Source of the DNA: Treponema sp.
Lineage (GTDB): Bacteria; Spirochaetota; Spirochaetia; Treponematales; Breznakiellaceae
Length of the DNA: 36,780 nt
Assembly (NCBI GenBank): GCA_031268975.1
Contig: JAIRWM010000055.1
Location: 1-36,780, forward strand
Direction: 5' to 3'
In this document: piece by piece, positions 14,745-22,905 of the stretch
Numbering within the stretch: position 1 is the stretch's first letter
Layout of the letters: each line of letters opens with the position of its first letter
The notes under the pieces: model-generated
What the model was told of the DNA's origin: nothing
The model's database searches: none
What the model saw: the letters and a program-made list of their open reading frames with translations, nothing else
Position numbers and translations under genes: made by a program

Positions 14745-15869
14745 CATGTCATTCATACGCTCCATCGGCGATACAATTTCGGTCACCCGGACGCCAAAGT
14801 TTTCGTCAATGACCACTACCTCACCTTTGGCGATAAGTTTGTGGTTTACCAAAATATCTACCGGTTCACCGGCAAGTTTATCAAGCTCAATAATCGTACC
14901 TTCGCCCATGCCCAGTATTTCTTTGATAAGCTTTCTGGTACGGCCCAGTTCTACGGTCATTTCCATGAACACGTCCATGATAAGACCGATATTCCCCTGT
15001 TCCTGGGCTGTCGGCTGGGGAATAAGGCTTGAGAATTGTACCGGCTGTACGCTGGCCGCGTTCATGGGCATACCCATTGCCATGTTCTGCGGCATCATTC
15101 CGGGCATCGCGCCCATGCCCTGCATGCCCATGTTCGGCGCGGCGCCCAGACCGGGCATCGCCCCCATATCCATGCCGGCAAAACTTTGCCCGGCCGAAGG
15201 AGGCGGAGAAGAAGCGCCGCCGAGGGCGCGGGAAATGTCGGAGGAAACCTGGGGGCCGTACACTTCCCAGACCTGGTGGCTTCTGCCGTCGCCCAGAGTA
15301 AGCTGATAGGTCGCGCACATAAACGTTCCGCCGGGAAGGGCCGCTACGGCCTTGGGGACGTTCGCCGCTTCCGGAGATATCGAAGAAATTGATTTATTGC
15401 CGGTTTTGTCGGTCAGGGCGGTAATTTGAGACCCGACAATCTGCGAAACAACTTCGCCGAGCACCGACATTGCCATTTCGTCAAGGGTGATGTTTTCTTC
15501 CTTGTTCATCAGGCTCGCTATGGCTTTTGCTGTTTCTTCCGGAAAGATAAAACCGTGTTCACCGGGAAACCCGGAGTTAAAGTCGGCCTTGACGGCGGTT
15601 ACCATATCGGGGAGCATGCCAAGCAGGTCGTCCCTGGTCATGGCAACGACATTGGGACCCCGGAAACTGACGTCTTTGCCGGTCATCATCGACAGGTTTG
15701 AAGACTGGGCGTCTACGGTACCGGACAGAAAACCCTGCATCGCCCTGCGCTCGTCTTCCGATCCTCCCGAAACCGCCGCGGAGGCGGCAGAGGGAGAACC
15801 AAGAGCGGAAGAATCCACACCCGCCAACAATGCGTCTATTTCATCCTGCGAAAGTGCGCCATCACTCAT
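14739..15869 (-). CDS. fliY: FliY, switch protein with CheC-like and FliN domains
   Basis: A 376-residue C-ring protein. Residues 6-17 (LSQDEIDALLAG) match the N-terminal peptide of FliM that binds CheY-P. Residues about 38-215 resemble the CheC-like domain of Bacillus FliY. Residues about 218-290 are a linker in which 13 methionines fall within about 40 residues, with Gly, Ala, Pro. Residues 293-376 are a clear FliN domain (IIELDKLAGEPVDILVNHKL and GEVVVIDENFGVRVTEI). In the CheC-like part the catalytic pattern E-x-x-N seems to read E-x-x-S (E139, S142), so phosphatase activity is doubtful; that alignment was done by eye. The ATG overlaps the fliM stop by four bases (ATGA). Confidence 0.93.
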   Translation of the reverse strand: MSDGALSQDEIDALLAGVDSSALGSPSAASAAVSGGSEDERRAMQGFLSGTVDAQSSNLSMMTGKDVSFRGPNVVAMTRDDLLGMLPDMVTAVKADFNSGFPGEHGFIFPEETAKAIASLMNKEENITLDEMAMSVLGEVVSQIVGSQITALTDKTGNKSISSISPEAANVPKAVAALPGGTFMCATYQLTLGDGRSHQVWEVYGPQVSSDISRALGGASSPPPSAGQSFAGMDMGAMPGLGAAPNMGMQGMGAMPGMMPQNMAMGMPMNAASVQPVQFSSLIPQPTAQEQGNIGLIMDVFMEMTVELGRTRKLIKEILGMGEGTIIELDKLAGEPVDILVNHKLIAKGEVVVIDENFGVRVTEIVSPMERMNDMG

Positions 15870-16894
15870 ACATCCTCCCCTTCAGACGCAAGCTCTTCGA
15901 ATTCTTCCTGTTCAAGCTCAGCGATCTTTTTTACTACCTGCACGGCCATTTTTTTGCCGACAACACCCGGCCTGCACAAAAACTTTCGTTTGTTCCCGAT
16001 GTTGAGGGAATAGGGGTCTCCTACCTGCACACTGTAAAGCCTCACCACGTCTCCCACCCGGAGTGAAAGTACATCCCGGACGGGAACCTGTATTTTCCCT
16101 ATTTCGGCTACTACATTAACATCGACCGTTGAAAGCTTGTCCTTTAGCACATTAAGATTTTCCGTCGTCGTCCCCCGGCGCACCGAGGAATACCAGAACT
16201 GGGCGGAAAGCTTGCCGATTATGGGTTCTATGGTCAGGTACGGAATACAGAAGTTCATCATCCCTTCCACGTCCCCTACTTTTGTTTCAAGGGTAACAAG
16301 CACGACCATTTCCGTCGGCGGTACAATCTGGGCAAACTGGGGATTCGTGTCTATCTGGCCGAGCCTGGGGCGGAGGTCTATAACCTGTGACCAGGCTTCC
16401 CGCATATTTCCAAGGATACGCACGATAATCCCTTCCATAACGGCGCCTTCAATGTCGGTAAGTTCGTGCTGGGCCTTTGTTCCTTCGCCGGTCCCTCCAA
16501 AAAGACGGTCAATTATGGAAAAGGTAACCGCCGGGTCAATTTCGAGGATCGCGTTGCCCTTAAGCGGATCCATGTTGATGATAGCGAGGGTTGTGGGGGT
16601 CGGTATGGAACGGATAAATTCTTCGTAGGTAAGCTGATCGACGGACGCAACGTGGACATGAACCATGGAACGCAGATTGGCCGAAAGACTTGTCGTAGTA
16701 AGACGGGCAAAGGTTTCGTGCATTATCGAGACCGTGCGTATCTGTTCTTTGGAGAATTTGTCGGGCCGCTTGAAATCGTAAATTTTGATTTTCCGGGTAT
16801 CCGCGGCCGGACGAAAATCCTCCGGCTCGGTATCTCCGGCGTTTATCGCAGTAAGCAGCTGATCAATTTCATCCTGGGACAGAACTTCTGTCAA
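15866..16894 (-). CDS. fliM: FliM, flagellar motor switch protein
   Basis: A 342-residue C-ring protein. Residues 5-14 (LSQDEIDQLL) form the CheY-P binding peptide. The middle domain (roughly 45-235) contains MHETFARLTTTSLSANLRSM and IDRLFGGTGEG, including the GGxG motif that contacts FliG. The C-terminal domain (about 250-330) is FliN-like (VVAEIGKIQVPVRDVLSLRV, then GDVVRLY). The start is TTG (16892-16894), supported by GAGAGG five bases before; the nearest ATG upstream is out of frame. It overlaps fliY by four bases. Upstream is a 93-base gap after fliL. Confidence 0.96.
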   Translation of the reverse strand: MTEVLSQDEIDQLLTAINAGDTEPEDFRPAADTRKIKIYDFKRPDKFSKEQIRTVSIMHETFARLTTTSLSANLRSMVHVHVASVDQLTYEEFIRSIPTPTTLAIINMDPLKGNAILEIDPAVTFSIIDRLFGGTGEGTKAQHELTDIEGAVMEGIIVRILGNMREAWSQVIDLRPRLGQIDTNPQFAQIVPPTEMVVLVTLETKVGDVEGMMNFCIPYLTIEPIIGKLSAQFWYSSVRRGTTTENLNVLKDKLSTVDVNVVAEIGKIQVPVRDVLSLRVGDVVRLYSVQVGDPYSLNIGNKRKFLCRPGVVGKKMAVQVVKKIAELEQEEFEELASEGEDV

Positions 16895-16987
16895 ACTCGC
16901 CTCTCTCCATTGTAAGTCCGCGCCGCTGCTGCGCCGCGCGCGCGGGAGATTATCCGAACAAGCTTTTGAACGCTTTCGGACAACACC

Positions 16988-17539
16988 CTACGATTCCATC
17001 ACATCCAGTTTGTTAAAAAGGATATTCCTGGCTTTTGCCGTATCCAAATACCGGGTGTTAAGAATTTCCCGTATTTCCACCTTGAGCTCTTCTTCGTGTT
17101 CGGGCCGCAGATCGTCGGCGTATTTGCTGGCAAAATAATTCCGGGTAAAGTCCCTAAGCTGGTTTACCCGGGCCGTCAACTCTGTCGCCGCCGCGTTGTT
17201 GTTGAGGTCGTATTCAATAAGCATTTCCACCACAACAGTGTGGTTCCGATCCCTGGTGCGGGTATTCAACTGCCCGATAAGGGTAAACGCGGCGTACTGC
17301 GGACGGGTTCCTATAAATTCCGCGGTCGGATTGAGTACTGTCTGCGATTCCCCGCGGCCGTTAAGAATATTGTACGTTATGGCCGCCACGGTTACGATAA
17401 AGACAAGAGCCCCCAGACCTATGGCCACAAACTTGAGTAAATTCGGCAAGAGCCCCGAAATGCCACCGGTCTTTTTCGCTGGACCGCCTGCTCCGGAAAC
17501 ATCGTCTCCGCCAAGATCCAAGCCGTCATCATCACCCAT
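16988..17539 (-). CDS. fliL: FliL, stator-associated basal body protein
   Basis: A 183-residue protein with an acidic N-terminus, one membrane helix (about residues 36-57, FVAIGLGALVFIVTVAAITY) and a periplasmic stomatin-like domain. That domain includes VVEMLIEYDLNNNAA and RVNQLRDFTRNYFASKYADD, and ends in the usual KLDVMES. FliL surrounds stator units and supports torque, and in spirochaetes it also affects filament orientation. The ATG at 17537-17539 has GGGGGG seven bases before it; an in-frame TTG five codons upstream is less likely. A sigma70-type promoter sits about 55 bases upstream, so fliL probably begins a second transcription unit. Confidence 0.92.
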   Translation of the reverse strand: MGDDDGLDLGGDDVSGAGGPAKKTGGISGLLPNLLKFVAIGLGALVFIVTVAAITYNILNGRGESQTVLNPTAEFIGTRPQYAAFTLIGQLNTRTRDRNHTVVVEMLIEYDLNNNAAATELTARVNQLRDFTRNYFASKYADDLRPEHEEELKVEIREILNTRYLDTAKARNILFNKLDVMES

Positions 17540-17593
17540 TCTGGTACCCCCCAAATCCCAGAGATTCTTTCAAATACAGAAAGAACCTCTTCG

Positions 17594-17622
17594 ATTATAC
17601 ACAACTGTATAAATTTATGCAA
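17594..17622 (-). promoter_or_regulatory. Sigma70-type promoter before fliL
   Basis: On the minus strand TTGCAT (17617-17622) and TATAAT (17594-17599, complement) are separated by exactly 17 bases. The predicted start of transcription near 17587 gives a leader of about 48 bases to the fliL ATG. It lies in the 221-base gap between motB and fliL, the widest gap in the operon. A TTGACA lies further upstream but at unsuitable spacing. Confidence 0.8.
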
Positions 17623-17760
17623 GTGGGCTGTTTCAAAAATGTCAAATTTTGTAACAATCCACCCTGTTATATGTTACTTTTCGGTAAAAACGCGGTAATT
17701 AGTTAGGGCAGCGCCGATTAACTTGCGGCTAAGCGTTATCCTGTCCGCGTTGTTGACCGC

Positions 17761-18486
17761 TTACAGGTGCGCTTCGTCAAGAATAACGATATCCACCCGC
17801 CGGTTATTCATCCGGCCTTCCGGAGTGTCGTCGCTGGAGACAGGCATGGTCGCGGCAAACCCGGCTACCTGGAAACGGTTCTCGTCTACTCCCAGGTCCG
17901 CGAGGTAATGCAGTACGGCGATGGAACGGGCCGAGGAAAGTTCCCAGTTTGAAGGCCAGACGGCGGTATCCGTGTCGGTGCCGTCGGTATGTCCCTCGAT
18001 ACGGAAGCGGCGGCCCCGAAGCTGCTGGGAACCGAGAAGCGTTCCCAGCCTGAGCAGGATATCCCGCGAATCTTCGTAATTAATTACGGCACTGGCCGGG
18101 GCAAAGAACAAATCCGACGCAAGGCTTATAACAACCCCCCGTTCATCGTGGGTAATCCTGACCTTGTTGGATTTTATTTCCGGCTCGAAAAGGCTCATTG
18201 CCCGGCGGAGGGAAGAGCCCAGGCTGCGGCCCTGCTCCATCGAAGGAAGCGCCATGATCGTGTTGCCCAGGTCGGCGCTTTTCCCCTGGCTGAGCGTATG
18301 GCCGCCGGTCTGGGGGCCCATTCCTATGGCGTTAAAGGCGGAGATCATCTGCTGAAGCTGCGTCGGGTCCGACTCGTCGGGATTAAAAAGGGCGACAAAG
18401 AAGCAGAGCATAAGCGTAACCATATCCGAATATGTTACAAGCCATTCACTGCTTGCGCTTCCCGCTTCTCTTTTTTTCCTTGCCAC
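17761..18486 (-). CDS. motB: MotB, stator protein
   Basis: A 241-residue inner-membrane protein. The membrane segment is residues 16-35 (LVTYSDMVTLMLCFFVALF), with Asp21 as the proton-carrying residue. A plug/linker region follows. The OmpA-like peptidoglycan-binding domain is residues about 120-238, with FRIEGHTDGTDTDTAVWPSN, LSSARSIAVLHYLADLGV and NRRVDIVIL. The start is GTG (18484-18486) with AGAAGG close upstream. It follows motA by 66 bases that contain a strong hairpin. The usual size and motifs suggest a working ion channel with MotA; Asp21 in a MotB-type context implies protons, though sodium cannot be excluded. Confidence 0.95.
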   Translation of the reverse strand: MARKKREAGSASSEWLVTYSDMVTLMLCFFVALFNPDESDPTQLQQMISAFNAIGMGPQTGGHTLSQGKSADLGNTIMALPSMEQGRSLGSSLRRAMSLFEPEIKSNKVRITHDERGVVISLASDLFFAPASAVINYEDSRDILLRLGTLLGSQQLRGRRFRIEGHTDGTDTDTAVWPSNWELSSARSIAVLHYLADLGVDENRFQVAGFAATMPVSSDDTPEGRMNNRRVDIVILDEAHL

Positions 18487-18516
18487 TATCCTTCTCCCAT
18501 CGTCTGTTTTTCATGG

Positions 18517-18547
18517 ACGGTTCCGAAATCCAGGATTCAGGAACCGT
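18517..18547 (-). promoter_or_regulatory. Hairpin between motA and motB
   Basis: ACGGTTCC (18517-18524) pairs with GGAACCGT (18540-18547), and inside that AATC pairs with GATT around a three-base loop, with small mismatches between. It lies in the 66-base gap after the motA stop. No T-run follows on the minus strand. It may stabilise motA mRNA or lower motB translation. Confidence 0.55.
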
Positions 18548-18552
18548 ACCCG

Positions 18553-19335
18553 TCAATCTTTTACGATCTCGGCCTCGACAGCCTTGCGGTCACCGGGATC
18601 GAGGTACGAAAGGAGCTTCATGGCAAGAATCCTGGGATTGTCACCGGCCTGTATCGAAAGAACCCCTTCAATCTGCATTTCCTTTACCTTTGTTTCCGAC
18701 GCGTCCTGATTTTTTAACTTACCGGCCATGGGGATCATAATAAGGTTGGCCATCATGGAACCGTACAGGGTCGTAATAAGCGCGACCGCCATGTTGGGGC
18801 CCAGGGCACTTTTGTCTTCCAGGTTTTTAAGCATGCCGATAAGGCCGATAACCGTTCCCAACATCCCAAGGCCCGGCGCCAGGGTGGCCCACATATTGAC
18901 TGCGGATATTTTGTCCGCGTGGCGTCCCTGAATTTGGCTAAGCTCGGTTTCCATTAGCGTGCGGATAACTTCCGCGTCGGTACCGTCAACGACAAGGCGC
19001 AGACCCTTCTTCATAAACTCGTCTTCAAGATCCTCAAGTTCTTCTTCCAGGGCCAAAAGCCCTTCGCGCCGGGCTTTTTCCGACATGGCCATAAGCCGGG
19101 TAATAATGCCCCGTTCATCGTAATTTGGGATTTTAAACCCAAGTCCCAGCGTGCCAAAAATTCCCAGGGCGGTACCGATGCCGCCAAAGGTAAAAAGGGC
19201 GAAATAAGAACCCAAAACGACTATTAAAACCGACGGAATATCAACAAAGGTCAAAAGACCGCTGCCGCCGGTAATAATACCGAGCCCGACCATTCCCAAA
19301 CAGCCTACTAAACCGATTATGGTTGATAAATCCAT
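18553..19335 (-). CDS. motA: MotA, stator protein
   Basis: A 260-residue membrane protein with four hydrophobic segments (about 3-24, 30-52, 150-172, 184-206). The cytoplasmic loop has EKARREGLLALEEELEDLED. The third and fourth segments carry the conserved VNMWATLAPGLGMLGTVIGL with the functional proline, and GPNMAVALITTLYGSMMANL. MotA surrounds MotB and drives rotation by pushing on FliG. The ATG has GGAG nearby, and the gene starts six bases after flbD. Length is normal. Confidence 0.96.
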   Translation of the reverse strand: MDLSTIIGLVGCLGMVGLGIITGGSGLLTFVDIPSVLIVVLGSYFALFTFGGIGTALGIFGTLGLGFKIPNYDERGIITRLMAMSEKARREGLLALEEELEDLEDEFMKKGLRLVVDGTDAEVIRTLMETELSQIQGRHADKISAVNMWATLAPGLGMLGTVIGLIGMLKNLEDKSALGPNMAVALITTLYGSMMANLIMIPMAGKLKNQDASETKVKEMQIEGVLSIQAGDNPRILAMKLLSYLDPGDRKAVEAEIVKD

Positions 19336-19341
19336 AGACTC

Positions 19342-19539
19342 CTACTCCTCGTTTTTGAAGGCCCCTATTTGCCGGCGATATTCCACAATCCGCTCAATAA
19401 TGCCGTCCACATCTTCTTTGACAACCACATATTTTCCCGAAAGCATAAGCAGCGTTGTATCGGGATGAACTTCGATTGACTCAATCTGATGGGGATTTAT
19501 GTAATATTCTTTCCCGTTCAACCGGGTAACTTTTATCAT
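19342..19539 (-). CDS. flbD: FlbD (SwrD-like) small flagellar protein
   Basis: A 65-residue protein of the FlbD/SwrD family (MIKVTRLNGKEYYINPHQIE, then LSGKYVVVKEDVDGIIERIV). The ATG at 19537-19539 is chosen on family length; a TTG five codons earlier is possible, and neither has a clear ribosome site. In Bacillus SwrD raises motor torque, probably through MotAB stators, which fits its place directly before motA. It is a different protein from the transcription factor FlbD of Caulobacter. A five-codon minicistron with a strong ribosome site lies just upstream. Confidence 0.9.
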   Translation of the reverse strand: MIKVTRLNGKEYYINPHQIESIEVHPDTTLLMLSGKYVVVKEDVDGIIERIVEYRRQIGAFKNEE

Positions 19540-19576
19540 ACCAGCGCGCGGCAAGCGAGAGAGCGCCGCACGGCGG

Positions 19577-19607
19577 TTACCGCGCAGCGCTCATCCGCCC
19601 CTCCTTA
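19577..19607 (-). promoter_or_regulatory. Five-codon minicistron with strong ribosome site before flbD
   Basis: Directly after the flgE stop codon, TAAGGAGGGGCGG leads into ATG at 19592-19594 and an open frame M-S-A-A-R ending in TAA at 19577-19579. The mRNA there can form an outer stem (GAGCGC with GCGCTC) around an inner stem (GCGG with CCGC). flbD itself starts 37 bases beyond the stop and has no clear site of its own. Confidence 0.5.
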
Positions 19608-21008
19608 TTACCGTTTCAGCGTGAGCAGTTCCTGAAGGAGCTGATCCGCCGTTTGTATGGTTCTGGAGTTTGCCTGAAAACCCCGCTGAGTTACTATCAT
19701 GTCGACGAACTGGTCGGCGAGGTCAACGTTGGACATTTCCAGGGAACCCGACATAATTTTTCCTTTTCCGGCTACACGGGCGGTTCCAATGTTGGCTATA
19801 CCCGAGTTGTTCGATACCACAAAGGTATTTTCTCCGGCTTTTTCAAGGCCGCCCTGGTTGGCAAAACTTGCCATCGCCACCTGGCCCAGGGTACGGTTTG
19901 TTCCGTTGGAAAAAACGCCGGTAATGATCCCGTTCTGGTCTATTTTGAAATTGTCAAGATACCCAAGCGTATACCCGTCCTGCTCAACCGCCTTTGTGGA
20001 GCTGGCGCTGGAGTATTGGGTAATATTCCGGGTGTATCCGCCGACTTCGCCGAGGTTAAGGGTAAATTCCTGCCTGACCGGAGCGCCGTCGTCGCCGGGC
20101 GTAGTACCCAGAACATCGTAGGCTACGTTCATAATGACCGCCCCTTCGCCCCCGGATATGTTTCCCGCTCCGTCGGTGGCGGAAAGCAGCAGGCCGTCGT
20201 TGCCGAAGGTAACGTTAAACACATTGGGGCCGCCTGTCGCCGGCGCGGCGTCACCGAGGCCTATGGCCGCGTTGGCCGGCGGATCGCTTTGCGGATCCAC
20301 CGTAACCGTGGCGTTCCAACTGTTGTTGACTCCCGGCACACGGGTAAATTCAACCTGTAACACATGGTCCTGTCCAAAACTGTCAAAAACTTCGATCGAA
20401 GACACCCATGTACCTTCCCGTACCTGTAGAGCGCTGGGATCTTCGGGGATCTCCGGGATACGTTTGTCGATGTTACAGGCAAAGTTAACATTGGTTGTCG
20501 CCCTGGCGGGATCCTTCGCGCCCACGGGAATAACAAGGTCTTCCACGTCCCGGGAAACGTCCAGGAACTGTACCCCGTCCAGATCCTGGGCCATCCAGCC
20601 CTGTACCCTCATCCCGTTCGCGGGGTTTACCAGCGTTCCCTGGTTGTCCAGGTCAAAGGCGCCGGCGCGGGTATAAAAACTGCTTCCGCCCGATTTAAGA
20701 ACAAAAAAGCCCGTTCCGCTGATTGCCAGATCCGTCTGCTTGTTCGTAGCCTGAAGGGAGCCCTGAAGGTGAATGGTATCAATGGAGGCGATGCTCATGC
20801 CAAGGCCGACTTCTTTGGGGTTAATGCCGCCAAGGTCTTCGGTAGGCCGGGCCGCGCCCGCCATTTGCTGATACAGCATATCGTGAAAATTAACACGGCC
20901 TTTTTTGAAGCCGGTTGTATTGACGTTGGAAATGTTGTTTCCGACTACGTCCATTCTGGTCTGATGATTCTGGAGTCCGGAAACGCCGGAATATAACGAT
21001 CGCATCAT
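19608..21008 (-). CDS. flgE: FlgE, hook protein with spirochaete crosslinking residues
   Basis: A 466-residue hook subunit. The N-terminal MMRSLYSGVSGLQNHQTRMD and VVGNNISNVNTTGFKKGRVN are the FlgE/rod-hook signature. The C-terminus (LEMSNVDLADQFVDMIVTQR, then GFQANSRTIQTADQLLQELL) completes the coiled-coil core; a Gly/Asn-rich variable domain lies between. Counting from the first Met, Lys165 (in PVGAK) and Cys178 (in NVNFAC) fall at the positions that form the lysinoalanine crosslink in Treponema denticola FlgE, which locks hook subunits together. ATGATG begins the gene, with GGAGAG about seven bases before. It follows flgD by 12 bases. Confidence 0.96.
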   Translation of the reverse strand: MMRSLYSGVSGLQNHQTRMDVVGNNISNVNTTGFKKGRVNFHDMLYQQMAGAARPTEDLGGINPKEVGLGMSIASIDTIHLQGSLQATNKQTDLAISGTGFFVLKSGGSSFYTRAGAFDLDNQGTLVNPANGMRVQGWMAQDLDGVQFLDVSRDVEDLVIPVGAKDPARATTNVNFACNIDKRIPEIPEDPSALQVREGTWVSSIEVFDSFGQDHVLQVEFTRVPGVNNSWNATVTVDPQSDPPANAAIGLGDAAPATGGPNVFNVTFGNDGLLLSATDGAGNISGGEGAVIMNVAYDVLGTTPGDDGAPVRQEFTLNLGEVGGYTRNITQYSSASSTKAVEQDGYTLGYLDNFKIDQNGIITGVFSNGTNRTLGQVAMASFANQGGLEKAGENTFVVSNNSGIANIGTARVAGKGKIMSGSLEMSNVDLADQFVDMIVTQRGFQANSRTIQTADQLLQELLTLKR

Positions 21009-21020
21009 GATTGTACTCTC

Positions 21021-21515
21021 CTACTCAAAAACTACGCTGACCTGATCCCAGTCGTAATACGTGCCGTTGACCATAACCTGTGGATTGGCTCCCCTTGTTA
21101 CCGCCCGGACTACGCCCTGAACGACCTGTTCTCCGTCTACAAGTTCAACCTGTTTGCCCAGCGCGGAAGCGGCTTCGGTGCCGGAAATGACATCCGCAAT
21201 CCGGCCAAAGTCCTGACCGAGTCTGGCAAAACCTTCCGACATGGCGGTCATCTGTTCAAGGCTTGAAAACTGGGCCATTTGGGCGATAAATTCCTTGTCT
21301 TCCATAGGCGCCATAGGATCCTGGTAGGCAAGCTGCTTCATTAAAAGCTGCAAAAAATCGTCTTTACCCAAAGCCTGTTTGGGCGCCTTACCGGCCACTT
21401 CCCTGAAGGTTTCGACATTTATTTCGCTTACTTCGCGCTTCCGGCGATCCAGTTCATCTGAACTTAAAAGATACTCTGGTTTTTGCGGATTCGCGCCTAT
21501 CGCTTCCATATCCAT
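21021..21515 (-). CDS. flgD: FlgD, hook cap protein
   Basis: A 164-residue hook scaffolding protein. The conserved N-terminal half has LGKDDFLQLLMKQLAYQDPM and MEDKEFIAQMAQFSSLEQMT. The rest (GKQVELVDGEQVVQGVVRAV) contains only a short Tudor-like portion, so this is the compact form without the FlgD immunoglobulin-like domain. FlgD caps the growing hook and is removed after completion. GGAG precedes the ATG by seven to eight bases. It lies between fliK and flgE, nine bases after fliK. Confidence 0.95.
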   Translation of the reverse strand: MDMEAIGANPQKPEYLLSSDELDRRKREVSEINVETFREVAGKAPKQALGKDDFLQLLMKQLAYQDPMAPMEDKEFIAQMAQFSSLEQMTAMSEGFARLGQDFGRIADVISGTEAASALGKQVELVDGEQVVQGVVRAVTRGANPQVMVNGTYYDWDQVSVVFE

Positions 21516-21524
21516 TCTTTTCTC

Positions 21525-22856
21525 CTATACGAGCAAGTTTACCGTGGAAAATCCACCGCCCAATCCGGAAATCGCGATCTGCGATCCTGAAACGGAATCG
21601 TAATTTGACGCGGCAAAACGTTCAGAAAAAAACGGCACGGCCTGTTCTTCTCTCCGGTTTCCACCGTTTCCTGAACCAAGAGCGGTATCAAGGGACGCAT
21701 CGGCAAAGCCTGAATCCCTGAAGGCCTGTTCCAGCGTATGGATTTCCTTTTCAAAGGCCCGCAGAGCTTCTTCGTTTTCAACAAAGATATGCCCCGTTAC
21801 CTTGTTTTCGGCCATTTCAAGGTGTATCTTAACCTTCCCCAGGGTTTCCGGCTTGAGGGAAAGCCGTATCGTTCCCTCCCCTCCGTCCCGGAGCACTATC
21901 GCCGCCTGTTTTACAATATTCGGGGAAAGGTCGCCGGTAAGCTGTTCCGCCAGCAGCTTTTCAAAGCCGCCCGCTTCCCCGGCCTCCGCCTGCTGCGAAC
22001 CGAAGCTTTCCCCGGCAAAAGCTCTTCCGCCTGAGGCCCGTAGCTCGACAGTGAATTCCCGCCCGCCCGCCCGCAGCGCTTCGACGGTTTCTGCTTCCGG
22101 TGAAACCTGGCGGAGGCCGGTAACCTCGACGGCAGCGGCAAAACGGTCTTTCCGTTTATCCCTGGTTTTTGTCTCCGGGGAACGGATCTCCGCGGGCTTT
22201 TCCTGCTTTTTCTCCGGGAAAACCGGTGAAAAAACAGGCTTTTCCAGGGAAACGGAAATGTCTACGGCCCCTTTTCCCGGTTTTTTGTCCGCCCCGACCC
22301 CGGCGGCTTTTTCTTCGTGGGCAAAATCCCGGATTCCGGCGGCGTCTTCCGGCCTGGGACCGGCCGCTACGGACGGTTCCGGGGTATCCGGTTCCGCGGC
22401 GTTTCCGGCAAGGGTCCGTATTTGGGAAAGTTCTTCGTGGGCTGTCTTTTTTTCGGGTTTCTCCGCTTTTCCCTGTTTTTTGGGATCGATAAGCTCTTCC
22501 GCGCCCCGTTTTTCAACCGTTCCGTGGGCGGGAACACCGGCTAAAACCGGCTTTTTTGCCGCGCTTTTTTTGTTTTCGCCCAAGCCCCGAAGCTCACCGG
22601 AAAGAGCGGAATTTTCCGCCTCCCGCGGCTGCGGGTTTTGAGCCTGTACATTCTGGTTTTTCCGAAGCAGTCCCGCGAGCAGCCTGCCAAAAAGTCCCGT
22701 GGGTTCCGTCTTGCCGGCTTTTTTTGAATCGCCTTCTTTAACCGCCCGGGAATTTTCAGGCTGGATATGTTCCATCCCGGAACCTCCGTCAAACGTGTTC
22801 TGACGCGAAGGTTCCACTCTGGACACATCGGAAATCTGGGGGGATATATCTAACAT
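21525..22856 (-). CDS. fliK: FliK (treponemal Tap1), hook-length control protein
   Basis: A 443-residue protein. The long N-terminal part (1 to about 310) is low complexity, rich in Lys, Glu, Ala, Pro, as expected for a secreted flexible ruler. The C-terminal part (about 325-400) is the FliK Flg_hook domain: RDGGEGTIRLSLKPETLGKV, KIHLEMAENKVTGHIFVENE and EKEIHTLEQAF. That domain contacts FlhB to switch export. Location directly before flgD and flgE is the treponemal order in which the gene was named tap1. A GAGG site lies about nine bases before the ATG. It follows flbB by 49 bases. Confidence 0.93.
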   Translation of the reverse strand: MLDISPQISDVSRVEPSRQNTFDGGSGMEHIQPENSRAVKEGDSKKAGKTEPTGLFGRLLAGLLRKNQNVQAQNPQPREAENSALSGELRGLGENKKSAAKKPVLAGVPAHGTVEKRGAEELIDPKKQGKAEKPEKKTAHEELSQIRTLAGNAAEPDTPEPSVAAGPRPEDAAGIRDFAHEEKAAGVGADKKPGKGAVDISVSLEKPVFSPVFPEKKQEKPAEIRSPETKTRDKRKDRFAAAVEVTGLRQVSPEAETVEALRAGGREFTVELRASGGRAFAGESFGSQQAEAGEAGGFEKLLAEQLTGDLSPNIVKQAAIVLRDGGEGTIRLSLKPETLGKVKIHLEMAENKVTGHIFVENEEALRAFEKEIHTLEQAFRDSGFADASLDTALGSGNGGNRREEQAVPFFSERFAASNYDSVSGSQIAISGLGGGFSTVNLLV

Positions 22857-22905
22857 CTCCGCCCGGCCTCCTCTGTTTTTGTCTCTCCGGAGGCCGGACG
22901 CGGCC

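Noticed and set aside
16953-16980. Possible hairpin and GATAAT element in the fliL-fliM gap
   Set aside because: The stem is only six pairs and no -35 element lies at suitable spacing before GATAAT.
17673-17684. 12-base match GTTACTTTTCGG shared with 36633-36644, both upstream of minus-strand genes
   Set aside because: A match of 12 bases is expected many times by chance in a window this size, and no similar third copy was seen.
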